DNA of 64,000 bases from Pseudoxanthomonas sp. X-1 (GTDB taxonomy: Bacteria; Pseudomonadota; Gammaproteobacteria; Xanthomonadales; Xanthomonadaceae), in NCBI RefSeq assembly GCF_020042665.1, contig NZ_CP083376.1, positions 372,001 to 436,000 of the forward strand, read 5' to 3'. The notes beneath the pieces were generated by a model. The model saw only the letters and a list, made by a program, of their open reading frames with translations. It was not told the DNA's origin and made no database searches. Each line of letters opens with the position of its first letter. The first letter of the stretch is position 1. Positions 57,396-64,000 of the stretch are shown here, in pieces. The position numbers and the translations under genes were made by a program.

Positions 57396-58877
57396 ATGAA
57401 CGAGACGATTGACGTGTTGATCATCGGTGCCGGGGTGTCCGGCATCAATATGGCCTGTCGGTTGAAGGCGGAGCAGCCGCATCGGCGGTTCCTCGTCCTC
57501 GAGCGCCGTGAGCGCATCGGCGGGACCTGGGATCTGTTCCGCTATCCCGGCGTGCGCTCGGATTCGGACATGTTCACTTATGGCTTTCAGTTCAAGCCCT
57601 GGCGGGACTACCGGACCTTGGCCGATGGCGAAAGCATCAGGAGATATCTGCGCGACACCGCGCGCGACACGGGCGTGCTGGACCAGATCGAGTACGGGAT
57701 CCACTGCACCAGCGCCGAGTGGGACAGCCGCGAGCAGCGTTGGACGGTCACCGCAGTCCAGGCGCCGGGCGGGGAGGTCGTGCATTACAAGGCGCGCTTC
57801 ATCGTCAGCTGCCAGGGCTACTTCAGCCACGATCAGGGCTATCAGCCGCAGTTCGAGGGCCAGGCGCGTTTCCAGGGCCAGCTGATCCATCCGCAGCAGT
57901 GGCCGGAGAACCTGGACTACACCGGCAAGAAGGTCGTGGTCATCGGCAGTGGGGCCACGGCGGTGACCCTGGTCCCGGCGCTGGCCGAGAAAGCGGCCGC
58001 GGTGACCATGCTGCAGCGCTCGCCGACGTACATCTTTTCTCTGCCTGGCTGGGACCGGATAACCCAGGTGCTGTCCAAGATCCTTCCGTTCGGCTGGAGC
58101 TTCGCACTGGCGCGCAAGCGCAACCTGCATCTCTGGCAGACCACCTATCGGCTATGCAAGCGTTATCCGAAGGCCGCGCGGAAGTTCTTCGTGGGCCAGG
58201 CGCGGCGTCACCTGGGCGAGCGCTTCACGCAAAAGGATTTCAATCCTCGCTACGAGCCCTGGGACCAGCGTCTTTGCGCGGTGCCCGATGCCAACCTCTT
58301 CACGGCCATCCGTTCGGGCAAGGCCAGCGTGGTGACCGACGGCATCGCAGGCTTCACTGCCGACGGCATCCGCCTCGTCTCGGGCAAGGAGCTCAAGGCC
58401 GACATCGTGGTCACCGCCACCGGGCTGGCCCTGCAGCTGTTTGGCGGAATGCGTATCAGCGTGGATGGCGCACCCTATGACGCGTCCCGGAAGATGATCT
58501 ACAAGAGCGTCCTGCTGCAGGATCTTCCGAACTTCGGCTGGGTCTTCGGCTACATCAACCTGTCCTGGACCATGAAGGCGGACATGTCCAGCCTGTACCT
58601 GTGCAGGCTCCTGGACTACCTGGATCAGACAGGCGCCAGCGTGGTGATTCCGCGCGATCGCCAGGGCATGGCGCTGGAGAGCAGCGTCATGGAGCAACTC
58701 AGTGCTGGCTACGTGCAGCGCGACAAGCACCTGTTGCCGCGGCAGGGGCGGGCGCAGCCATGGATGGTCCGAAATCACTATCACCAGGACCGGAAGATGA
58801 TGCTCGAGATGCCCATCGCCGATCCACAGCACCCAGAAACCATAGCGCCCCTGCAGAAATTCGCGCATGCGGCTTGA
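57396..58877 (+). CDS. Baeyer-Villiger-type flavin monooxygenase
   Basis: 493 residues. Two Rossmann sites are present: GAGVSG at 11-16 for FAD and GSGATA (about 187) for NADPH. Between them lies the Baeyer-Villiger fingerprint FxGxxxHxxxWP, seen as FQGQLIHPQQWP at 159-170. These enzymes insert oxygen beside a ketone to give an ester. The next gene is a hydrolase that could open such an ester. Substrate is unknown. Confidence 0.9.
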   Translation: MNETIDVLIIGAGVSGINMACRLKAEQPHRRFLVLERRERIGGTWDLFRYPGVRSDSDMFTYGFQFKPWRDYRTLADGESIRRYLRDTARDTGVLDQIEYGIHCTSAEWDSREQRWTVTAVQAPGGEVVHYKARFIVSCQGYFSHDQGYQPQFEGQARFQGQLIHPQQWPENLDYTGKKVVVIGSGATAVTLVPALAEKAAAVTMLQRSPTYIFSLPGWDRITQVLSKILPFGWSFALARKRNLHLWQTTYRLCKRYPKAARKFFVGQARRHLGERFTQKDFNPRYEPWDQRLCAVPDANLFTAIRSGKASVVTDGIAGFTADGIRLVSGKELKADIVVTATGLALQLFGGMRISVDGAPYDASRKMIYKSVLLQDLPNFGWVFGYINLSWTMKADMSSLYLCRLLDYLDQTGASVVIPRDRQGMALESSVMEQLSAGYVQRDKHLLPRQGRAQPWMVRNHYHQDRKMMLEMPIADPQHPETIAPLQKFAHAA

Positions 58878-58888
58878 GGCAGGACGAC

Positions 58889-59647
58889 ATGCGCGCGCAT
58901 GTTCTGCTGGTGCATGGCGCCTGGCATGGGGCCTGGTGCTGGGAAGAGAAGCTGGCGCCCTGGCTGCGTGCGCAAGGACATCGCGTCCAGGCGCTGGATC
59001 TGCCGGGGCATGGCCGTTCCGGTCCGGCGCGCCTGCCGGCGATTCCGATCCGTGCCTACGTGGACAAGGTGGCCGAGTGCGTAAGCGCCAGTCGCGTCCC
59101 GGTCATCGTCGCGGGTCATTCCATGGGTGGCTTCGTGGTGCAGAAGCTCATGGAGCGGCGGCCCGCACGGCTGGCCGGTGTCGCGCTGTTCGCCAGCGTG
59201 CCGCCGTCCGGAGTGATCGGTGTTGTCCTGAGGCTGCTTCGCCATCGGCCGCTGGACCTGGCGCGCGCGGTGGTCGGCATGGACTTGTACCGGCTCGTGC
59301 GCGCGCCGCAACTGGCCCAGGCCATGTTCTATGCGGGTCTCACTGATGCGGCGCTGGGGGAGCGCTACTGGGGACGGCTACAGAACGAGTCCTTTCGCGC
59401 CTTCCTGGACATGCTGGTGCTGGATCTGCCGCGGCCGTCGCGGGTCGATCCGGCGTTGCCGAAATGGGTGATCGGTGGCCAGTTCGACGCGGTTTTTCCG
59501 CCTCGAGAGATCGTCCGTACCGCAAAGACCTATGGTGTAGCGCCGGTCTTCTATCCCTGCGGCCACAACCTGATGCTGGATGCGGACTGGGAAGCGGTGG
59601 CGCGTGACTTTTCCGCGTGGATAGACTCGCTTATCGAGCGGGCCTGA
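58889..59647 (+). CDS. alpha/beta hydrolase downstream of the monooxygenase
   Basis: 252 residues from an ATG at 58889 with AGGAC upstream. The N-terminal HGAWHGAW oxyanion region, nucleophile Ser78 in GHSMGG and the His in CGHNLML (about 223) are in place. Length and motif order fit a small esterase. It is 11 bp after the monooxygenase gene, so the two are probably one transcript. Confidence 0.88.
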   Translation: MRAHVLLVHGAWHGAWCWEEKLAPWLRAQGHRVQALDLPGHGRSGPARLPAIPIRAYVDKVAECVSASRVPVIVAGHSMGGFVVQKLMERRPARLAGVALFASVPPSGVIGVVLRLLRHRPLDLARAVVGMDLYRLVRAPQLAQAMFYAGLTDAALGERYWGRLQNESFRAFLDMLVLDLPRPSRVDPALPKWVIGGQFDAVFPPREIVRTAKTYGVAPVFYPCGHNLMLDADWEAVARDFSAWIDSLIERA

Positions 59648-59663
59648 ACTTCCGAGGACGAGC

Positions 59664-59684
59664 CCCGCCGCGCAGGGCGGCGGG
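59664..59684. terminator. GC-rich hairpin between convergent hydrolase and kinase-like genes
   Basis: A perfect 8-bp stem (59664-59671 with 59677-59684) with a 5-base loop in the 45-bp gap between the ends. No T tract. Confidence 0.5.
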
Positions 59685-59692
59685 CGCTGGGC

Positions 59693-60352
59693 TCAGGCCT
59701 TGCTCCAGGCGTAGAAGCGCTTCCAGCCGTTGCGCACGCCGCTCACCCACGGGCGCTGAGCGACCACGCGCGCGCGCATGCCGGTGATCTCGCGTCCGGT
59801 CAGGCGGCGCTGGATCTTCAGTGCGTTGGCCAGGTCCGAGCGGCGCAGTTCGCGCAGCAGGGGCAGGCGCATCATCCAGCGCGGCAGGCGCATGGCCGAG
59901 GCGTAGTCCAGCAGGACCAGCGTGCCGCCGCTGACCATCAGGTTGGAGGTGTGCAGGTCGTTGTGGGTGATGCCGGCGGCGTGCAGCTGGGCGATCATCG
60001 CGCGCAGCTGGCGGAACAGCGTCTTGCCGGCGTCCATCGCCTCGCTGCCCAGCACCGTGCCGGAGACGAACTCCATGCCCAGCAGCAGGCCGCCGGCGGT
60101 GCCCAGCAGCATCGGCGCGTGGCGCCAGCCGGCCAGATGCCGGAGCATGCGTGCCTCACGCCAGACCAGCAGCCGCGCCAGCAGCGCCATCGGGGTGCCG
60201 GCATAGCGGCGGTAGTCCTTGACCACCACCGGACGGCCCTCGTAGGGCGTGACGTAGACGTCCGGCTCGAGGACACGCTCGCCGCGCTTGAGCAGCTTGG
60301 CGGTGGCCGGCAGCCGGGCGCCGGGATGGAAGGGAAGCAGGGCGGTGTTCAT
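59693..60352 (-). CDS. small protein-kinase-like protein (Kdo kinase/RIO-like fold)
   Basis: 219 residues from the ATG at 60352. Kinase-type motifs are visible: the ATP-binding Lys in VVVKDYRRY (about 48), the catalytic HNDLHTSNLMV (about 130) and an Asp in LLDYAS (about 148) in place of the usual DFG. The length and motif spacing recall small-molecule or LPS kinases (InaA/Kdo kinase type) more than protein kinases. Its target is unknown. It stands alone. Confidence 0.72.
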   Translation of the reverse strand: MNTALLPFHPGARLPATAKLLKRGERVLEPDVYVTPYEGRPVVVKDYRRYAGTPMALLARLLVWREARMLRHLAGWRHAPMLLGTAGGLLLGMEFVSGTVLGSEAMDAGKTLFRQLRAMIAQLHAAGITHNDLHTSNLMVSGGTLVLLDYASAMRLPRWMMRLPLLRELRRSDLANALKIQRRLTGREITGMRARVVAQRPWVSGVRNGWKRFYAWSKA

Positions 60353-60555
60353 GATCGTTTGCCTCGCGCTTGGTGTCGGTGGGGGGGTACGGGGGGACCG
60401 ACAGCGCCGGGAATTACTGAACTTTTTGGTTCGGCAAACAATTCTAACGTCTTTCCGACATCGGGGTGTAACGAAATTCCGACAGAGACTGTTCCGCGGA
60501 AGGGCGTGATCGGACGTCCCGAGTGCCAATGGCCAGCCCCGGGGCGCGGAGGCTC

Positions 60556-60628
60556 GGTGGGAGCCGCCATGGCGGCGAGGGCTTTCCCAGGGCGGCTCAG
60601 GCGCCGGAAATCAGCCCCTCGCCGCTCC
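60556..60628. repeat. intergenic palindromic repeat, family B copy 3
   Basis: Left arm GGTGGGAGCCGCCATGGCGG then CGAGG is intact; the right arm (GCCCCTCGCCGCTCCGA) is partly decayed. Confidence 0.65.
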
Positions 60629-60670
60629 GAACGCCCTCGTCCGTTCCGCCCTGGGCCCCAAAAAACGCAA

Positions 60671-60700
60671 GCGGGGCGCGGACTTGCGTCCGCGCCCCGC
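60671..60700 (-). terminator. intrinsic terminator of the TonB receptor gene
   Basis: A perfect 13-bp GC-rich stem (60671-60683 with 60688-60700) with a 4-base loop, followed on the minus strand by a run of T residues. It lies 30 bp after the receptor's stop codon. Confidence 0.9.
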
Positions 60701-60729
60701 CCGGGGTCACACCCATCTGGCCTAGGCGA

Positions 60730-63024
60730 TCAGAAGTCCGCGCCGAAGGTCAGGAAGTACTGGCGCGGCGCATCGGCATGGATGGCGTAGCGCGTCCCGG
60801 CCGGGTCGGTCGGGGCGAACGAGCTCAGCTGGCCGGCGTAGCGCTTGTCGGTCAGGTTGGCCACGTTGAAGGACACCCGCACGTTGCGCAGGCCCAGGCC
60901 GGGTCCGAAGTCGTAGCCGGTGCCGAAGTCGAAGGTGGTCACGCCCGGCACCGACTGATCGTTGGTGTAGGTGTAGTAGCGCTTGCCGGTGTACTTGCCG
61001 CGCAGGCTGACGTTCCAGCCGTCGCCGCGCCAGCTCAGTTCGCTGGAGGCCATGCGCTGGGGCGTGTCGACGGTGATCTTGTCGGCCACCGGCACCACCT
61101 GGCCGCCGGAGACGTAGTCGTCCTCGTAGGTGCTCTTGTTCCAGGACAGCGCGTTGTACCACTCGAAGCCCGCGCCGGGCTTGAGAATGAAGGTCAGCTC
61201 GGCGCCGTTGCTCTTGACCGAGCCGACGTTGACGAACTTGGTGACGCACTCCGGGCGCGTGCCGACCTCGATGCTCGAACACGGGTTGAGCGAGAGCAGG
61301 CGGTTGTCGAAGATCACGTGGTAGGCCGCCAGCGAGGCCTGGTAGCGCTCGCCGAAGGTGCGCCAGCCGGCTTCCAGCGTGCGCGACTTCTCCGGCTCCA
61401 GGCCCTTGGCCGCGGCGAAGGACTGCGGGGTGACCTGGAGCGGGCCGCCGCTGCCGCCGCCGACGAAGGCGGCGATGTTCTGCGCGTAGGAGGCGAACAG
61501 CTCGTTGTCCTGGTTCAGCCTGAAGCCCAGGCCGACCTGCGGCAGGGCGCTCTTCTTGGCCACCAGGGTGCCGCTGGCCACCAGCGTTTCCACGCCGGGC
61601 TTGGCCTTGGCGGTCATCTCGGTGCGCGGACTCTTGATGCCCACGTCCACGGTCAGGCGGTCGTCGAGGAAGCGCATCCGGTCCTGCACGTAGAACTGGC
61701 GGGTGCGGATGGTGTAGTCCTGGTCGAACAGGCGGCGATTGGGCCGGTTGAGGTAGAAGTCGTCCAGGAACGGGCCGCTGACGTAGTAGAAATTGCGCTC
61801 GACGTTGTGGTCGTTGTACTCGTACCACAGGCCCGCCTCCAGTTCGTGCAGGCCCCAGCGCCAGTTCAGCGCCGCGGTGCCGCCGGTGCGGTTGATGGTG
61901 TAGTTGGTCGAGCGGATCGAGATCGGAAGCGCCTGCGGCGTGTTGGGATAGGAGGGCTGGCCCGGCGCCCACCAGTGGCCCTGGCCGCGGTTCTCGTGGT
62001 GGTAGGCCAGCAGTTTCAGATGGGCCTCGCCGCCCAGGGCGATGTCGCCATCGAGTGCGTAGAGGTTGTCGTCGCGCAGCGCGCGGCTCTGGTAGTAGGC
62101 GTCGTCGATGCTGTTGACCCCGCCGCTGAAGCGGCAGCGCGCGGCGTTGTAGGTCGCCGGTGCGCAGTAGGCCGCGGCCACGGCGCGGTCCCAGTCCGGG
62201 GCGTAGATGTTCCAGTCCCAGCCCAGGCCGCGGGCGAGCATGCTCTTGGACAGGTAGGAATAATTGGGCTGGTTGACGCGCGAGGTGGCGATGAACGCGC
62301 CGAAACGGTTGTCGCCCACGTTCCACACCGCCTTGGCGTTGAACTGCCTGGTCTTCTGCGCCTGGTGCGGCGGCGCCCACGTGTCGGCGTCCTGGCGCAC
62401 GGCGGAGACGTAGGCCGAGAAGCCGTGCAGGTCGCCGGTGTCGGCGCGCAGGTAGGTGCGGTTCTGGTGGTCGCTGCCGATGGTCTGCTGCAGGCGGCCG
62501 CCGGCCTCGGTGTCCGGATCCTGCGAGTAGTACTGCAGGGTGCCGCCCAGGTTGCTGGTGGAGGCCACGCCGAGCGAGCCGATGCCCTGCGACAATTCGA
62601 CGCCGGCGAGGTTCTCGGGGATCAGCGCGCGCGAGATGCTCAGACCGTTGTAGTTGCCGTAGCTGTTGTCGCCCAGCGGGATGCCATCGAGCGTATAGCC
62701 CAGGCGGCTCTTGTCGAAGCCGCGCAGGGTGATGGACTGCGATTCCTCGTTGGCGCCGAAGGCGTCGTTGGACTGCACCGACACGCCCGGCAGCTTGTCC
62801 AGCAGCTTCTGCCCGCTGGTGCCCGGCGGCAGCACCTGCTTGTCGACCTGGGTGATGCGCTGCACCTGGCGGGTTTCGCCGCGGCCGATGACCGACACGC
62901 TGTCCAGCGTCTTGGCGGTGGTGTCGGCGTCGGCCGGCGCGGCGGGCGGGGTGTCGTCGGTGGCGTAGGCGTTCGCGGCGCACAAGGCGAGCGACACCGC
63001 GACCGTCAGGGAGCGGATGTGCAT
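60730..63024 (-). CDS. TonB-dependent outer-membrane receptor
   Basis: 764 residues from the ATG at 63024, which opens a Sec signal (MHIRSLTVAVSLALCAANAYA). A TonB-box-like stretch (TLDSVSVIG) is followed by the plug (LLDKLPGVSVQSNDAF, about 55-165) and a 22-strand barrel ending in FGADF with a terminal Phe. It imports a substrate across the outer membrane using the proton motive force. The adjacent glycerophosphodiester phosphodiesterase suggests glycerophosphodiesters or a phosphate-containing ligand, which is an inference from gene order only. Confidence 0.92.
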   Translation of the reverse strand: MHIRSLTVAVSLALCAANAYATDDTPPAAPADADTTAKTLDSVSVIGRGETRQVQRITQVDKQVLPPGTSGQKLLDKLPGVSVQSNDAFGANEESQSITLRGFDKSRLGYTLDGIPLGDNSYGNYNGLSISRALIPENLAGVELSQGIGSLGVASTSNLGGTLQYYSQDPDTEAGGRLQQTIGSDHQNRTYLRADTGDLHGFSAYVSAVRQDADTWAPPHQAQKTRQFNAKAVWNVGDNRFGAFIATSRVNQPNYSYLSKSMLARGLGWDWNIYAPDWDRAVAAAYCAPATYNAARCRFSGGVNSIDDAYYQSRALRDDNLYALDGDIALGGEAHLKLLAYHHENRGQGHWWAPGQPSYPNTPQALPISIRSTNYTINRTGGTAALNWRWGLHELEAGLWYEYNDHNVERNFYYVSGPFLDDFYLNRPNRRLFDQDYTIRTRQFYVQDRMRFLDDRLTVDVGIKSPRTEMTAKAKPGVETLVASGTLVAKKSALPQVGLGFRLNQDNELFASYAQNIAAFVGGGSGGPLQVTPQSFAAAKGLEPEKSRTLEAGWRTFGERYQASLAAYHVIFDNRLLSLNPCSSIEVGTRPECVTKFVNVGSVKSNGAELTFILKPGAGFEWYNALSWNKSTYEDDYVSGGQVVPVADKITVDTPQRMASSELSWRGDGWNVSLRGKYTGKRYYTYTNDQSVPGVTTFDFGTGYDFGPGLGLRNVRVSFNVANLTDKRYAGQLSSFAPTDPAGTRYAIHADAPRQYFLTFGADF

Positions 63025-63180
63025 GTTCGAAGCGTCGTTGGTGAGGGGAGGCGCGCGTGGGCGCCCGGACACCTTGACCGACGAACATGAAAGCTTTCTT
63101 ACGAAGTGGACGCGGCGTTGCACGCGCGCCGGGCGATGCACGCGTTGTGACGGGAGGGCCGCGCAGGCGCTCAGCATTCC

Positions 63181-64000
63181 TCAGGGTTTATGCCAGCCGT
63201 CTACCGCTTGTCTTCCGAGAGCCGGGTCGTCGGTGAAGAAGCCATCCACGCCGGCATCGAGGAAGGCGCGCATCTCGCGGATCGAACCGGCGTCGCTGCG
63301 CGTGGCGGGTTCGCGGCCCTGCTGCAGGTCCTTGGGCAGGAAGGCGTTCTCGGGGCGGAAGGTGTAGGGCACCACCTTCAGGCCGGCCGCGTGCGCGTCG
63401 GCGATGATCGCGGTGGGCTTGCCCAGGTTGCCCTGGGCATCCAGCGGCAGCAGCATGCGGTTGGCGGGCCCGAGCAGCTGCGCGTACCGCGCGATGTCCT
63501 TCAGTCCCTGCGGGGTGAGCATGTGCGCGTAGGTGGTGCCGCCGCCGGCGGCCAGCACGTCGCCGGGACGCTCCTTCGGGTCGCCGATCAGCTGGACCAG
63601 GCGGACGTTGGGGTGCGTGTCACCCAGCAGGCCATGCAGCTGCTTGAGGTTGGCGATCTCGAAGGACTGGATCACCACCGGCGCGCTGCGCGTATAGGCA
63701 TGCACGCCCAGGGTGGTGACGACCTTGGCCTCCATCGGCAGTCCGCGCTGCTGGAAGTAGGTCGGATGCTTGATCTCCGGGATCAGTCCGATCACGCGTC
63801 CGCGCGCGGCCGATTCGGCGGCGGTGAAGTCGATGATCTCGTCCAGGGTGACCAGCTGGAACTGGCCGTCGAAGGCGGTGCCGCGCAGCTTGGGCAGGCG
63901 TTCGCGTGCACGCAGGGTCTTCAGTTCGGCCAGGGTGAAGTCTTCGGTGAACCAGCCGGTGACGGTCTGGCCATCGATGGTCTTGGTGGTCTGGCGGGCG
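63181..64000 (-). CDS. glpQ: glycerophosphodiester phosphodiesterase (5' end outside window)
   Basis: The C-terminal 272 residues are visible; the frame runs off the right edge, so the start and signal peptide are missing. The segments WFTEDFTLAELKTL, TLDEIIDF, GLIPEIKHP and DGFFTDDPALGRQ match the GDPD fold of the periplasmic GlpQ type. It would hydrolyse glycerophosphodiesters to sn-glycerol-3-phosphate and an alcohol. It lies upstream of the TonB receptor on the same strand with a 156-bp gap. Confidence 0.9.
   Translation of the reverse strand, partial: ARQTTKTIDGQTVTGWFTEDFTLAELKTLRARERLPKLRGTAFDGQFQLVTLDEIIDFTAAESAARGRVIGLIPEIKHPTYFQQRGLPMEAKVVTTLGVHAYTRSAPVVIQSFEIANLKQLHGLLGDTHPNVRLVQLIGDPKERPGDVLAAGGGTTYAHMLTPQGLKDIARYAQLLGPANRMLLPLDAQGNLGKPTAIIADAHAAGLKVVPYTFRPENAFLPKDLQQGREPATRSDAGSIREMRAFLDAGVDGFFTDDPALGRQAVDGWHKP

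Larger units (their letters stand above)
60353..60729. other. 377-bp gap: kinase-like gene promoter, repeat and terminator
   Basis: From the kinase-like side, an AT-richer segment at 60410-60480 (GAACTTTTTGG, CAAACAATTCTAACG) is a likely promoter region. A family B repeat follows at 60556 and a strong terminator at 60671-60700. No gene is seen. Confidence 0.6.

Noticed and set aside
63025..63180. Possible Pho-box upstream of the TonB receptor
   Set aside because: CTTTCATGTTCGTCGGTC only loosely resembles a Pho-box; too weak to call, although it would fit the GlpQ context.

Overview
The window is very GC-rich (roughly 70%), densely coded on both strands and free of rRNA, tRNA or phage genes. 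The gene families and their order point to a gammaproteobacterium of the Xanthomonadaceae (Pseudoxanthomonas, Luteimonas or Lysobacter type). This is inferred from a cytochrome c4 gene divergent from engB and followed by two lipoprotein DsbA paralogues, a plant-type glutamate-cysteine ligase, a glutaredoxin/A-type/rhodanese fusion, an ECF43-like sigma/kinase pair, and a TonB receptor beside a GlpQ. No species can be named from the sequence alone.

Layout. 1-2.4 kb: a YeiH-type exporter (cut by the window edge) with its divergent LysR regulator, and a small lipoprotein. 2.4-11.3 kb: cca, slt, a phosphatase/nuclease, two DsbA-like lipoproteins, cytochrome c4, engB, a repeat cluster and a VIT-type transporter. 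11.3-21.5 kb: an apparent signalling and surface-protein island, with a 71-residue protein, a 1898-residue autotransporter, a divergent ECF sigma factor translationally coupled to a Ser/Thr kinase, and a small secreted peptide. 21.9-28.2 kb: gshA, two exported proteins of unknown function and a two-component system. 28.5-30.8 kb: a complete glutathione-dependent formaldehyde detoxification operon (frmRAB) with a clear FrmR operator. 30.8-47.2 kb: housekeeping and transport genes (MFS, cfa, MocR/EamA pair, DegV, glutaredoxin fusion, deacetylase, alaA, rsgA, MerR/hydrolase pair). 47.1-51.9 kb: a LysR regulator divergent from aceB-aceA (glyoxylate shunt). 52-56 kb: a DUF2884-like protein, YifB, UbiK and a DUF998-like membrane protein. 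56.2-59.7 kb: an AraC regulator divergent from a Baeyer-Villiger-type monooxygenase and an alpha/beta hydrolase. 59.7-64 kb: a kinase-like protein, a TonB-dependent receptor and a GlpQ (cut by the window edge).

How the genes may work together. The most interesting block is the ECF sigma/kinase pair. The sigma factor has a Thr-Thr pair where housekeeping-type ECF factors carry acidic residues that contact core polymerase, which is the hallmark of ECF43 factors activated by phosphorylation by a linked kinase. The autotransporter is transcribed divergently from this pair. Its upstream region carries a 32-bp bipartite element (two 10-bp blocks, 12-bp spacer, plus a shared internal CCCGGG) that recurs in the same orientation and at a similar distance upstream of an unrelated 569-residue lipoprotein 8 kb away. 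I infer a phosphorylation-controlled sigma factor that may drive a set of cell-surface proteins. Two families of palindromic intergenic repeats are scattered through the window, mostly between gene 3' ends.
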